From contig NC_079501.1 in assembly GCF_030052815.1 (NCBI RefSeq), forward strand, positions 88,077,796 to 88,141,795: a stretch of DNA of 64,000 nt. The letters run 5' to 3'. Below, in pieces: positions 1 through 12,433 of this stretch; the stretch's first letter is position 1; the number at the start of each line of letters is the position of its first letter. The stretch is from Hevea brasiliensis. Lineage: Eukaryota; Streptophyta; Magnoliopsida; Malpighiales; Euphorbiaceae. Made by a program: the position numbers and the translations under genes. The notes beneath the pieces are model-generated. The model was not told the DNA's origin, did no database searches, and saw only the letters and a program-made list of their open reading frames with translations.

Positions 1-224
1 CAAGAAAAAAAAATTCAATTCAGTTCTTATATAATTATATTATTTTTTTAAATTAAAAAAAAAAATTTTTTCGCATATAGATTTCTAGTAAAATTTTAGT
101 TTCAAACAAGTTCTATATGTTATTAAGATTTGAATGCTTCCTCTACTTGCATATCAATGCATGTGAGTTTGAGTTTCTTCAACATTCAATATCTTAAGTT
201 CGGCAAAACACTCTAAGCAATATT

Positions 225-233
225 TATATAAAG
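225..233 (+). promoter_or_regulatory. TATA box upstream of ectodomain exon A1
   Basis: TATATAAAG lies about 156 bp before the A1 start codon. The same motif sits at 6880-6888, 155 bp before exon A2. This suggests that each A exon has its own promoter. A GGTCAA (reverse W-box) lies between the TATA box and the ATG. Confidence 0.5.
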
Positions 234-388
234 TTGAAACCTTCAATTCCCTCATATCCTATTCATCACCATTGCTGGGTCAACACCTTCTGTGTAGCGC
301 AATTTACTGAACATTGAACTCCATATCTATAATTCTCTATTTTGCCAATGTAAATCTTTTGACATCTCTCCCTCTCCAAGTTCTCAAG

Positions 389-1196
389 ATGAAAACTTCT
401 TCCATCCAATCTTTCCTTCTCTCCTTTCTGATCATCGCCTTCCTCTTCTCAATATTATCCTTGCCAAGATATGTCTATGGTAATGAACTATACTCCAACT
501 GTGCTCCTTTCAGCTGTGGAAACATCACTGATATTAGCTACCCCTTTTGGGGAAACAACCAGCCTGAGTACTGTGGGAGGCCAGGCTTCAAGATTGATTG
601 CAAGGAAGAAGTAGCAACTTTGGATATCTTGTCCCTCAAGTATCAGGTCATTGCAATCAATCCTGACACTCAAATCCTGAGGATTGCGAGACTAGATCTA
701 CTGACTAGCATTTGTCTTCGTCAATACTTCAATACCACATTGAATCTTACTCTCTTCAATTATACTTCTAATGATGTGGTGGATGCCACCTTGTTCTACA
801 ATTGTGAACTATCACCAGAATCTTTGGCTTTTAACGAATTTAGCTGCCCCATAAATAACGTTCCTCGGGATGCCTACTTGATGGTGCCCACAGTTTCCAG
901 AAATGAATTTTTGTTGGGTTGCAACATTAGTATTGCAATTCCAATCCTGGCGAGGGCTGTTCAGGGATTGTTGCGAGCAGAGTTGACTGTTATCCAAGTT
1001 CTAAATCAAGGCTTTGAGGTTAGGTGGATTCTGGATCAAGTGCAATGTGGAGATTGTTTAAGGTCAGGTGGAAGATGTGGATATAATTGGACTGTGAATC
1101 AATTCAGTTGCTTCTGCCCTGACCAAGCTTATTCCAGGACGTGTCCAAGCCCCATGCCATCAGGAAGCTTGTTGAATCCTGGAGAAACTACTTCAG
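389..1196 (+). CDS. LRK10L1-type ectodomain exon A1 (GUB_WAK_bind + WAK_assoc)
   Basis: The exon encodes about 269 residues: a signal peptide (about residues 1-31, hydrophobic core SFLLSFLIIAFLFSI), then a galacturonan-binding GUB_WAK_bind domain opening YSNCAPFSCGN...ISYPFWG, and a WAK_assoc tail with the C-x2-C-x3-GGRCG pattern and a final CFCPD. The family binds the cell wall or extracellular ligands and signals through a membrane kinase. I start at the first in-frame ATG; the frame is open upstream but without an ATG. The exon ends at CTTCAG|GTAAGT (donor at 1197) in phase 1. No transmembrane or kinase segment follows locally. Reading through the donor stops at 1219, which would give a secreted ectodomain. 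The only matching acceptor I see is at 13053. Confidence 0.85.
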
Positions 1197-2234
1197 GTAA
1201 GTGTGCATTTGACTCTTGAATTTAGCTATCAAGTTGGCTCCTAGGTACTAATTATAGGAAGTGAACATTAATAAGAGGAATCCAATTGCATCCGAAGTCT
1301 AATGATTTCCCTCGAATTTCAACTAATCTAAGGTTTTGGCTTCTGGGGTTTCTTTCCAAATTGACATCTTGCCTTGAATATTTCTATATACCTCTTTTCC
1401 TGGTAGCAAGTTTCTCTATGGTAGCTGAAAATTAATGTTAATTTGTTCCACACGACCATAATTCTAGGCCAGCGCGTTGAATCCATTATCTTGGTTTGAA
1501 GTTTTCTCTATATGAACCTTAATCTCCATGGTCAGATTTTATCATGCAACGTAATTAGCACTCTAGCAGGGGAAAAAGAAATGTATTTAGGGTCAGCTGA
1601 TGAAACTTCCAACGTTGATGACCAAGTCCAACGTCTTGTGGGACTTGTGGAATTGAACTATTCAATTGGACTATTAAAAAACTAGACAATATATGGCTGA
1701 GGATTCTCACATGCAATTTTGGCTTCACACGTGTTTTAAGGGAGACAGAAATGTTGTTATGTAGAATAAAAGTACAAGGAAAACACTGGGAAATAATCCT
1801 GGCAAGTTTATGCATTACTATATACATTTGGGCCTCTGTCCTTTTTGAGTGATGGTCTCCAATGGACAATAGCAATGCTCTTTCCTGGCAGCTTCAAATG
1901 GTCAAATTTTTGGAAAGACAAGTCTATGGAATTGCTTTGCGTCTATGACCCACCATTATCTTCTACCAAACAAATCATCAAAGTCTTGGTCAAATTAAAT
2001 GCCATTTCTATCTCCTAAGCATAATTCATAATTCCCAAAGGGACTCATTTCTTGCCACTTGATTTACATTATATGTATTATAATAGGACGGGAGGAATAA
2101 GTGTAGCAGCGTTCTTGTCCTGTCTCTTTCATTTCTTTGAAAAAAGATACTTTAGATTTATTTTACAATATATTACCATCAAAACCCCTTCTCTTACCAT
2201 TTCTTCTCTCCTTCATCTTATCTGAGGAAAAAAA
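1197..2234 (+). other. Spacer between exons A1 and B1
   Basis: No convincing coding sequence is present. It holds the A1 downstream sequence or intron, then the presumed promoter and 5' UTR of B1, with CT-rich leader sequence just before 2235. The same spacer recurs at 7852-8898. Confidence 0.6.
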
Positions 2235-3033
2235 ATGGGTGCCCATGTCTTCCTGCTGCCCCATGTACACTTCATCATCACCTTCTTCTTTCTCCTAGTC
2301 TTTGTTCCAACATCTTATTGTGAAGAAGATGAGTTGTATAGAGAGTGCTTCACACCATTCCAGTGTGGACACCTGTCAAATCTTTCTTATCCTTTCTGGA
2401 GCGATGAGCGATCTGAATTCTGCGGTTATCAAGGATTCAGGCTCCGGTGCCAAGAAGGTCCGTCCCCTATTATAGCTATAAATAATCAAGAATTTTTTGT
2501 GACGTCCGTGAATCAATCCACACTAGTGATGACCATTGCTCGAAGGGATTTATGGGGTAATGTTTGTCCTCCCGGGAATGTTGCTGACATTAAAAATACA
2601 ACTCTGAGCGGGACTCCGTTCAGTTATGCATCGGAGCTTGAAAACATAACTCTATTCTACGATTGCTCAAACGAGGTTACGAAGGTACCCACTTTATACA
2701 AAATTCCGTGTGCTGTAAATGGCGAACAACGGGATGCATTTTATGCAACTGATCGGCTTTTGAGCATGTGGAACCAAGACCCCTCAGATTGTAACATCCG
2801 GGTAGAAGTTCCAGTTCCAAAGGTGGATGTTGAACACCTTATTAGTGGTGGAATGGAAGCTTTAAGTAAGGCTTTGAGAGAAGGTTTTAACGTAACGTAC
2901 ATGTTTGATACAATTCCAATGTGCTCTGACTGTGTGCATTCCGGTGGGATATGCGGCACCAACTCTTCTACTTTCCGCTTCACTTGTCTTTGCCGTGACC
3001 AACCCTATCCTTATAATTGTCCAAAAGCAAAAG
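2235..3033 (+). CDS. LRK10L1-type ectodomain exon B1
   Basis: The exon encodes about 266 residues: a signal peptide (MGAHVFLL...VFVPTSYC), a GUB_WAK_bind domain (FTPFQCGHLSNLSYPFWSDE) and a WAK_assoc tail (CSDCVHSGGICGTN ... CLCRDQPY). The ATG is the first in frame and follows a CT-rich leader. The exon ends AAAAG|GTACGC (donor at 3034) in phase 1, the same phase as A and C. Intron read-through adds about 22 residues and stops at 3101, leaving a secreted protein. Compared with B2 at 8899, residues about 46-142 and 198-241 differ by many replacements while the 55 codons between are identical. Confidence 0.85.
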
Positions 3034-5014
3034 GTACGCATAACATTACTCATCTAAATAAAAAAAGTGTTTTCCACCATATGATTTATTGTTCTGCCTG
3101 AAGGGTTAGTGAATACTATTAGCATAGCCATAATCATCCACAAAAATTAGATAAAATGTGGATTCATATGGTACGTTGAGGACATATCCTGATTAGACTA
3201 CATATATAGCATTAGCGCATGAATTGCCATCATTAGGGGTTGAAGATAAAGAGTTCATAACTTCAAAATCTGGCCAGTTATGCCTTTCCTTTCCATTTTT
3301 CCATAAAATCTGAATCCATTTCCTGTGATCAACTCTGTTCATTAGCATAACAGTCTCAACTTTCTTCACTTCTGCTCTTTGGCTCAGTAACCTTGATGTG
3401 CCACTGAGCATACGAAGGGAAACTTCCCATTTATAGCCCCATAATTTTCTTAATTAATTCAATTGCCATCGTCCAAGGCCTTGATTATTTCATATTTCAG
3501 AAAATTTTTGAGAAAAAGAGTTGAGCGTCTTGTTTGCTTTCCACGTTTACTTTCAATTTTGAACCTGTCAACGGCCTATGATAAAATAAGGGACTTGGAA
3601 TCTGCCTTTGTTGACTCCTCTGCAACTGAACCTTTTGCCACAAAATCGAGCCCTCACCTTCTTTCCAGGGCCGGGCCTCGTACCTCGGTCATAAAGTTTT
3701 CTCTTTGGGCCTGTGTTGGAAGTTCCCTAAATGGTGGGAACAAAGAAAAAAATAAAAGAGGCCATAAATATGGAGGTCCAAAAAGTGACTACAAGTTTAG
3801 GCCCCCATATTCATATCCTTGGACTCCAATCTTCAGTTTGCATCTGAAGGGTATACCTTTCCTTTGATTGCAAAAATGTTTGCCAAATGGAAGACGAAAG
3901 GTTCTTTTTCCACATTTTCGGTTCAACTAACCAATTCCCCACTCAGAAACACTAGCAGCCTCCTTCAACTTCAAGTTCTTTGTATGCTAATCTGCTCTGT
4001 GTTACATCCTTTGGATATATGTATAGTAGGTATAAATGTTCATCTCCATTTTCTCTGCTTACTTATAACCTGTCTATTACTACATCGTTATGATGCAGCA
4101 AACAGATTATCTATGGGCTGTGCTTTTAAATCCATAAGAGATGGATTAATTAAGTTTATATCTGGTTTAGTAATTTTATAGGTTTGAACTTCAAATTCAC
4201 TAAAATATAATTACTTTAATCTGGTTACTAAATTTTTAATTAGGTTATTTAAACTTGTTAAGATTATTTCTCTTTTCTTAGCGTTTGGATTTTAGATAAA
4301 ATAAGAAAACAACTAAATTCAAATTTAATTGGAATAGGAAAATGAATTAATAGAATAGGAAATAATAAATAAATCTTAATCAGAATAAAAAATTATCTAA
4401 ATTAAAGATTTCAGTTCAAAATAGGAAATCTAGCACGGCGTCATTGACCAAGCTGGTTATCCTACGCAAAAAGTTAATATGATAAAGAACTTCGAAGGAG
4501 GTGATCAAATACACAGTTTTAGGGATGCTTTGCAGATCGCAATACCGCAAGTTTGAACGAACTTACTAAAAAAAAAAAGTTTTGCGTCACAGTCTGACTG
4601 TCACATTATTTCTGTTGAAATTTCTTCCCCTTTTGCAATCCAGAGCCCTTACGATGTTGAGCACTGTAGTTGGTTAATTTCGCTTATCTTCTTCGTGGAA
4701 GTAGGTAGCCTCCGTCCAACCCTGACACCGAGTTTTCAACACTTACCCCCCTTATTCTAGCAATTCCACGCCATTATTTTGGTCCACACGGTCTGGTCGT
4801 CCCCACATAAGATGTGCTTGAAACCGGCCATGCTTCTGAAGTTGTCTTTGCTTTTGCTTCAACCAATAGTTTTGTCTCTTTTCTCCTCTTTGTCAAACTC
4901 TAATCATAAAACAAAACAAAATAATCGCTGGCAATTAGCCTCTTAAAACCAAACTTGATAGACTTACTTACCTCCAAATGCTTCTCTCCTTTTCTCTTCG
5001 TTCTTCTACTCCAG
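3034..5014 (+). other. Spacer between exons B1 and C1
   Basis: I recognise no gene here. Short open frames near 3193-3411 (minus), 3463-3867 and 3819-4181 (plus) recur at 9843-10832, but only because the whole block is duplicated. The stretch 4190-4440 is AT-rich. The presumed C1 promoter and leader run up to 5014. The second copy of this spacer is 9689-11664. Confidence 0.5.
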
Positions 5015-5783
5015 ATGGGTCCTCTCTACTTCTTCATATCTCACAAACCTGTTCTCATTTGTTTCATTGTCTTCTTCTTCTTCTTCACTAATTTGGCCGA
5101 GGAATCCCTGTCAGCAGATCAAAAGTTCCAGGCTTGTGCACCAACATCCTGTGGCAAAGGCCCCAATATAAGCTACCCTTTTCTCTTATCTAACGTTCAA
5201 GAATCCTTCTGTGGCTACCCACATTTCAACATCACTTGTAAGCAAGAATACCCAGTTCTCAGAATCTCCAGTGATGATTATATCATTAAAGATATCTTTT
5301 ATAACAATCAGTCCTTCCTCGTAGCTAGTGCTTTGGTCTATGAGGAGGATACATGTCCAATTCCTTTGCATAATGTGACCCTTGATCTAGCTCCCTTCAA
5401 TATTAGTCCTGGCTATATTGATTTTTCCTTCTTATACAATTGTACCTCAGAGCCTGCAAACTACCCTATATATCCCATAAGTTGTGCCACCAATTCTACT
5501 GTTTCTTCTTTTGCGGGGTTTCACATTGAAGAACTGGAGTTATACTACAGCTATTCTTTGAACTCATGCAACTACTTCGTCAATGCTCCTCTGCACACTG
5601 GTAGTGATGTTTATAGTTTGTACAATAAGGATTATACTGAGATTTTGAAGCTGGGGTTCCTCTTGAATTGGACCGCGCATAATTGCAGCACTTGTGCGAG
5701 AAGTGGTGGCCGCTGTGGATTTGAGAATCATGAATTTGTTTGTTTTTGTCATGATCAAACTCATCTCAATTCCTGTGATGATG
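5015..5783 (+). CDS. LRK10L1-type ectodomain exon C1
   Basis: The exon encodes about 256 residues. An N-terminal hydrophobic signal (FIVFFFFFTNLAEES) is followed by a GUB_WAK_bind domain (ACAPTSCGKGPNISYPF) and a WAK_assoc tail (CSTCARSGGRCGFE ... FVCFCHDQ). I choose the ATG at 5015 as the first in-frame ATG. An out-of-frame ATG at 4978 precedes it and could reduce translation. The exon ends GATG|GTAACT (donor at 5784) in phase 1. Read-through stops at 5824. C1 and C2 differ by only about three replacement and three silent changes. Confidence 0.82.
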
Positions 5784-7042
5784 GTAACTCTTCGCGAAAT
5801 TCAAATTCTTTTTCATCAGCTTAAAATTCTTCATGTTTGTTTTTTCCATTTGACCTTTTCAAAGAGTAGAGCTTGTCACTCTCAAAGTAGTTGTTGCACC
5901 AACCCTAAATTTGAAATCGTAGCTTTGAGGAAAAATTCATTTCATTTGAATGGTTAAAACATCATCAATTTAGGTTTTTTAATTTTTTTTATTTTTTTTT
6001 ATAATACATAGATATCTTTTCAAAAGTATGAAAATTATTAGCTACAACTGAAACATTTCTACTTTATTTATATAAATATAAAATTCATCTTATATAATTT
6101 ATGAAAAGATTCATTTATAAATATAAGAAATATTATAATCATATATTTTAGTTGCATTTAATAATTTTGTATGTGAATATAAGAGATATAATATTCTTAG
6201 TCGAATATGTAATTAATCTAGTTATATTTTTTTTTTGTTTTAGAAAAAAAAAATACACGCTACAATTTTTTTAAGTTATTTTTTAGTATTTTAATTTGAC
6301 TAAATCGTTAACTTTTAAAAATAAATAGACAAAAATGTTAATTATGACATAACTTGAGAGCTAAAATGTAATTTATCTTTTTTAAAAAATAATTTAAATT
6401 TTTAAGTTTAATATCAATATTCTAGTAAAAATAAAATGGTCAAATTATAGTTCCTTCCCTCCAACTATTAACATTATTTTGATGCAAATTTTGTATAAAA
6501 TTTCAATCCAAATTATAAACATTTTTTCATATTCTCCTATGCATTACTTGGCCGCTCCAGCACTTATTTGTTGTTATAATTGCCATCACATGACCATTGC
6601 ATCTCATTAGACTACTGTAAAAAAGAGTTTTAAATTCAAACCCTAAATTCTACCATAAAAAAAAATTCAATTCAGTTCTTATATAATTATATTATTTTTT
6701 TAAATTAAAAAAAAAAATTTTTTTTTCGCATATAGATTTCTAGTAAAATTTTAGTTTCAAACAAGTTCTATATGTTATTAAGATTTGAATGTTTCCTCTA
6801 CTTGCATATCAATGCATGTGAGTTTGAGTTTCTTCAACATTCAATATCTTAAGTTAGGCAAAACACTCTTATCAACATTTATATAAAGTTGAAACCTTCA
6901 TTTCCTCATATCCTATTCATCACCATTGCTGGGTCAACACCTTCTGTGTAGCGCAATTTACTGAACATTGAACTCAATATCTATAATTCTCTATTTTGCC
7001 AATGCAAATCTATTGACATCTCTCCCTCTCCAAGTTCTCAAG
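5784..7042 (+). other. AT-rich spacer between C1 and A2
   Basis: The homology to the C2 intron ends near 6020. The stretch 6020-6656 is unique AT-rich sequence with no coding signal, and no copy of the mini-exon or kinase exons is present. From about 6657 the sequence repeats the window start and includes the A2 TATA box. Confidence 0.6.
6880..6888 (+). promoter_or_regulatory. TATA box upstream of ectodomain exon A2
   Basis: TATATAAAG lies 155 bp before the A2 start codon and is the duplicate of the motif at 225. Confidence 0.45.
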
Positions 7043-7851
7043 ATGAAAACTTCTTCCATCCTATCTTTCCTTCTCTCCTTTCTGATCATCGCCTTCCTCT
7101 TCTCAATATTATCCTTGCCAAGATATGTCTATGGTAATGAACTATACTCCAACTGTGCTCCTTTCAGCTGTGGAAACATCACTCATATTAGCTACCCCTT
7201 TTGGGGAAACAACCAGCCTGAGTACTGTGGGAGGCCAGGCTTCAAGATTGATTGCAAGGAAGAAGTAGCAACTTTGGATATCTTGTCCCTCAAGTATCAG
7301 GTCATTGCAATCAATCCTGACACTCAAATCCTGAGGATTGCGAGACTAGATCTACTGACTAGCATTTGTCCTCGTCAATACTTCAATACCACATTGAATC
7401 TTACTCTCTTCAATTATACTTCTAATGATGTGGTGGATGCCACCTTGTTCTACAATTGTGAACTATCACCAGAATCTTTGGCTTTTAACGAATTTAGCTG
7501 CCCCATAAATAACGTTCCTCGGGATGCCTACTTGATGGTGCCCACAGTTTCCAGAAATGAATTTTTGTTGGGTTGCAACATTAGTATTGCAATTCCAATC
7601 CTGGCGAGGGCTGTTCAGGGATTGTTGCGAGCAGAGTTGACTGTTATCCAAGTTCTAAATCAAGGCTTTGAGGTTAGGTGGATTCTGGATCAAGTGCAAT
7701 GTGGAGATTGTTTAAGGTCAGGTGGAAGATGTGGATATAATTGGACTGTGAATCAATTCAGTTGCTTCTGCCCTGACCAAGCTTATTCCAGGACGTGTCC
7801 AAGCCCCATGCCATCAGGAAGCTTTGTTGAATCCTGGAGAAACTACTTCAG
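7043..7851 (+). CDS. Ectodomain exon A2 with a one-base insertion before its donor
   Basis: A2 is nearly identical to A1; I see three replacements (Q/L, D/H, L/P). It carries one extra T near 7822-7825 (GCTTTG against GCTTG in A1). This changes the last residues from SLLNPGETTS to SFVESWRNYF and moves the donor CTTCAG|GTAAGT (7852) to phase 2. Splicing to the phase-1 acceptor at 13053 would shift the kinase frame. The shifted frame meets TAA inside the donor (ends 7855), so unspliced RNA would encode a soluble ectodomain. It is either a broken receptor exon or a secreted-only form. A sequencing error in the short T run is also possible. Confidence 0.75.
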
Positions 7852-8898
7852 GTAAGTGTGCATTTGACTCTTGAATTTAGCTATCAAGTTGGCTCCTAGG
7901 TACTAATTATAGGAGGTGAACATTAATGAGAGGAATCCAATTGCATCCGAAGTCTAATGATTTCCCTCGAATTTCAACTAATCTAAGGTTTTGGCTTCTG
8001 GGGTTTCTTTCCAAATTGACATCTTGCCTTAAATATTTCTATATACCTCTTTTCCTGGTAGCAAGTTTCTCTATGGTAGCTGAAAATTAATGTTAATTTG
8101 TTCCACACGACCATAATTCTAGGCCAGCGCGTTGAATCCATTATCTTGGTTTGAAGTTTTCTCTATATGAACCTTAATCTCCATGGTCAGATTTTATCAT
8201 GCAACGTAATTAGCACTCTAGCAGGGGAAAAAGAAATGTATTTAGGGTCAGCTGATGAAACTTCCAACGTTGATGACCAAGTCCAAAGTCTCGTGGGACT
8301 TGTGGAATTGAACTATTCAATTGGACTATTAAAAAACTAGACAGTATATGGCTGAGGATTCTCACATGCAATTTTGGCTTTTCAAATTCATACGTATTTT
8401 AATGGAGACAGAAATGTTGTTATATAGAATAAAAGTACAAGGAAAACACTGGGAAATAATCCTGGCAAGTTTATGCATTACTATATACATTTGGGCCTCT
8501 GTCCTTTTTGAGTGATGGTCTCCAATGGACAATAGCAATGCTCTTTCCTGGCAGCTTCAAATGGTCAAATTTTTGGAAAGACAAGTCTATGGAATTGCTT
8601 TGCGTCTATGACCCACCATTATCTTCTACCAAACAAATCATCAAAGTCTTGGTCAAATTAAATGCCATTTCTATCTCCTAAGCATAATTCATAATTCCCA
8701 AAGGGACTCATTTCTTGCCACTTGATTTACATTATATGTATTATAATAGGACGGGAGGAAGAAGTGTCGCAGCCTTCTTGTCCTATCTCTTTCATTTCTT
8801 TGAAAAAAGATACTTTAGATTTATTTTACAATATATTACCATAAAAAACCCCTTCACTTACCATTTCTTCTCTCCTTCATCTTATCTGAGGAAAAAAA
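7852..8898 (+). other. Spacer between exons A2 and B2
   Basis: This is the second copy of 1197-2234, with a few substitutions and small indels. No coding sequence is recognised. Confidence 0.6.
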
Positions 8899-9688
8899 AT
8901 GGGTGCCCATGTCTTCCTGCTGCCCCATGTACACTTCATCATCACCTTCTTCTTTCTCCTAGTCTTTGTTCCAACATCTTATTGTGAAGAAGATGAGTTG
9001 TATAGAGAGTGCTTCACACCATTCCAGTGTGGAAACCTGTTAAATCTTTCTTATCCTTTCTGGAGCGATGAGCGACCTGAAATCTGCGGTTATCAAGGGT
9101 TCAAGCTCCGGTGCCGAGAAGGACCGATCCCTATTATAACTATAAAAGATCAAGAATTTTATGTGAAATTCGTGTATCAATCCGAAAGAGTGATGATCAT
9201 TTCTCGAAAGGATTTATCGGAAAATATTTGTCCTCCTGGTGTTGCTGAGATTCCTAAAACAACTCTGATCGAAACTCCGTTCAGTTATGTGCCGGAGTTT
9301 GAAAACGTAAATCTATTCTACAATTGCTCAAACGAGGTTACGAAGGTACCCACTTTATACAAAATTCCGTGTGCTGTAAATGGCGAACAACGGGATGCAT
9401 TTTATGCAACTGATCGGCTTTTGAGCATGTGGAACCAAGACCCCTCAGATTGTAACATCCGGGTAGAAGTTCCAGTTCCAAAGGTGGCTGTTGAACAACT
9501 TAGCGGTGGAATGGAAGCTTTTTGGAAGCTTTTGAGAGAAGGCTTTAAAGTAACGTACATGTCTGATACAATTCCAATGTGCTCTGAATGTGTGCATTCG
9601 GGTGGGATATGCGCCACCAACTCTTCTACTTTCCGCTTCACTTGTCTTTGCCGTGACCAACCCTATCCTTATTGTCCAAAAGCAAAAG
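8899..9688 (+). CDS. LRK10L1-type ectodomain exon B2 (divergent from B1)
   Basis: The layout is as in B1: signal peptide, GUB_WAK_bind (FTPFQCGNLLNLSYPFWSDE) and WAK_assoc (CSECVHSGGICATN ... CLCRDQPYPY). It ends AAAAG|GTACGC (donor at 9689) in phase 1. The first about 45 codons, the codons at 9323-9487 and the flanking spacers are nearly identical to B1. The stretches 9034-9322 and 9488-9614 are not, and most changes there alter amino acids. All in-frame indels are multiples of three, so the exon remains open. Confidence 0.85.
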
Positions 9689-11664
9689 GTACGCATAACA
9701 TTACTCATCTAAATAAAAAAAGTGTTTTCCACCATATGATTTATCGTTCTGCCTGAAGGGTTAGTGAATACTATTAGCATAGCCATAATCATCCACAAAA
9801 ATTAGATAAAATGTGGATTCATATGGTACGGGCATATCCTGATTAGACTACATATATAGCATTAGCGCATGAATTGCCATCATTAGGGGTTGAAGATAAA
9901 GAGTTCATAACTTCAAAATCTGGCCAGTTATGCCTTTCCTTTCCATTTTTCCATAAAATCTGAATCCATTGCCTGTGATCAACTCTGTTCATTAGCAAAA
10001 CAGTCTCAACTTTCTTCACTTCTGCTCTTTGGCTCAGTAACCTTGATGTGCCACTGAGCATACCAAGGGAAACTTCCCACTTATAGCCCCATAATTTTCT
10101 TAATTAATTCAATTGCCATGGTCCAAGGCCTTGATTATTTCATATTTCAGAAAATTTTTGAGAAAAAGAGTTGAGCGTCTTGTTTGCTTTCCGCGTTTAC
10201 TTTCAATTTTGAACCTGTCAACGGCCTATGATAAAATGAGGGACTTGGAATCTGCCTTTGTTGACTCCTCTGCAACTGAACCTTTTGCCACAAAATCGAG
10301 CCCGCACCTTCTTTCCAGGGCCGGTCTCGTACCTCGGTCATAAAGTTTTCTCTTTGGGCCCGGTGTTGGAAGTTCCCTAATTGGTGGGAACAAAGAAAAA
10401 AATAAAAGAGGCCATAAATATGGAGGTCCAACAAAGTGACAACAAGTTAAGGCCTCCATATTCATATCCTTGGACTCCAATCTTCAGTTTGCATCTGAAG
10501 GGTATATCTGTCATTTGATTGCAAAAATGTTTGCCAAATGGAAGGCGAAAGGTTCTTTTTCCACATTTTCGGTTCAACTAACCAATTCCCCACTCAGAAA
10601 CACTAGCAGCCTCCTTCAACTTCAAGTTCTTTGTATGCTAATCTGCTCTGTGTTACATCCTTTGGATACATGTATGGTAGGTATAAATGGTCATCTCCAT
10701 TTTCTCTGCTTATTTATAACCTGTCTGTTACTACATCGTCATGATGCAGCAAACAGTTTATCTATGGGCTGTGCTTTTAAATCCATAAGAGATGGATTAG
10801 TTAAGTTTATATCTGGTTTAGTAATTTTATAGCTTTGAACTTCAAATTCATTAAAATATAAGTATTTTAATCACGTTACTGAATTTTTAATTAGATTATT
10901 TAAAATTATTAAGGTTATTTCTCATTTCTTAGCGTTTGAATTTTAGATAAAATAAGAAAACAACTAAATTAAAATTTAATTGGAATAGGAAAATGAATTA
11001 ATAGAATAGGAAATAATAAATAAATCTTAATCAGAATTAAAAATTATCTAAACTAAAGATTTCAATTCAAAATAGGAAGTCTAGCACGGTGTCATTGACT
11101 AAGCTGATTATCCTACGCAAAAAGTTAATATGATAAAGAACTTCGAAAGAGGTGATCAAATACATAATTTTAGGGATGGTTTGCAAATCACAATACAGAA
11201 AGTTTGAGCAAACTTACTAAAAAAAATAATTTTGCGTCACAGTTTGACTGTCACATTATTTCTGTTGAAATTTCTTCCCCTTTTGCAATCCAGAGCCCTT
11301 ACGATGTTGAGCACTGTAGTTGGTCAATTTCGCTTATCTTCTTCGTGGAAGCAGGTAGCCTCCGTCCACCCCTGACACCGAGTTTTCAACACTTACCCCC
11401 CTTATTCTAGCAATTCCACGCCATTATTTTAGTCCACACGGTATGGTCGTCCCCACATAAGATGTGCTTGAAACCGGCCATGCTTCTGAAGTTGTCTTTG
11501 CTTTTGCTTCAACCAATAGTTTTGTCTCTTTTCTCCTCTTTGTCAAACTCTAATCATAAAACAAAACAAAATAATCGCTGGCAATTAGCCTCTTAAAACC
11601 AAACTTGATAGACTTGCTTACCTCCAAATGCTTCTCTCCTTTTCTCTTCGTTCTTCTACTCCAG
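9689..11664 (+). other. Spacer between exons B2 and C2
   Basis: This is the second copy of 3034-5014. No gene is recognised. The leader of C2 carries the same out-of-frame upstream ATG at 11628. Confidence 0.5.
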
Positions 11665-12433
11665 ATGGGTCCTCTCTACTTCTTCATATCTCACAAACCT
11701 CTTCTCATTTGTTTTATTGTCTTCTTCTTCTTCTTCACTACTTTGGCGGAGGAATCCCTGTCAGCAGATCAAAAGTTCCAGGCTTGTGCACCAACATCCT
11801 GTGGCAAAGGCCCCAATATAAGCTACCCTTTTCTCTTATCTAACGTTCAAGAATCCTTCTGTGGCTACCCACATTTCAACATCACTTGTAAGCAAGAATA
11901 CCCAGTTCTCAGAATCTCCAGTGATGATTATATCATTAAAGATATCTTTTATAACAATCAGTCCTTCCTCGTAGCTAGTGCTTTGGTCTATGAGGAGGAT
12001 ACATGTCCAATTCCTTTGCATAATGTGACCCTTGATCTAGCTCCCTTCAATATTAGTCCTGGCTATATTGATTTTTCCTTCTTATACAATTGTACCTCAG
12101 AGCCTGCAAACTACCCTATATATCCCATAAGTTGTGCCACCAATTCTACTGTTTCTTCTTTTGCGGGGTTTCACATTGAAGAACTGGAGTTATACTACAG
12201 CTATTCTTTGAACTCATGCAACTACTTCGTCAATGCTCCTTTGCACACTGGTAGTGATGTTTATAGTTTGTACAATAAGGATTATACTGAGATTTTGAAG
12301 CTGGGGTTCCTCTTGAATTGGACCGCGCATAATTGCAGCACTTGTGAGAGAAGTGGTGGCCGCTGTGGATTTGAGAATCATGAATTTGTTTGTTTTTGTC
12401 ATGATCAAACTCATCTCAATTCCTGTGATGATG
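11665..12433 (+). CDS. LRK10L1-type ectodomain exon C2 (nearest to the kinase cassette)
   Basis: C2 encodes about 256 residues almost identical to C1, with the same signal peptide, GUB_WAK_bind and WAK_assoc features. The donor GATG|GTAACT at 12434 is phase 1. A 619-bp intron separates it from the mini-exon at 13053, so C2 plus 13053-14513 forms a complete conventional LRK10L1 gene: C2, mini-exon, transmembrane/kinase exon, kinase exon. The predicted joined protein is about 660 residues, ordinary for the family. This is the most certain first exon of the locus. Confidence 0.88.

Noticed and set aside
314..388. Upstream extension of exon A1 (also 6968-7042 for A2, 4955-5014 and 11605-11664 for C)
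   Set aside because: These extensions start at TTG, not ATG. The first in-frame ATG begins a good signal peptide in each case.
488..997. Minus-strand open frames within the ectodomain exons
   Set aside because: They are antisense shadows of the coding frame and appear identically in both duplicates.
3193..4181. Open frames between B1 and C1 and their copies at 9843-10832
   Set aside because: Their conservation only reflects the recent tandem duplication. No domain, ATG context or codon pattern supports them.
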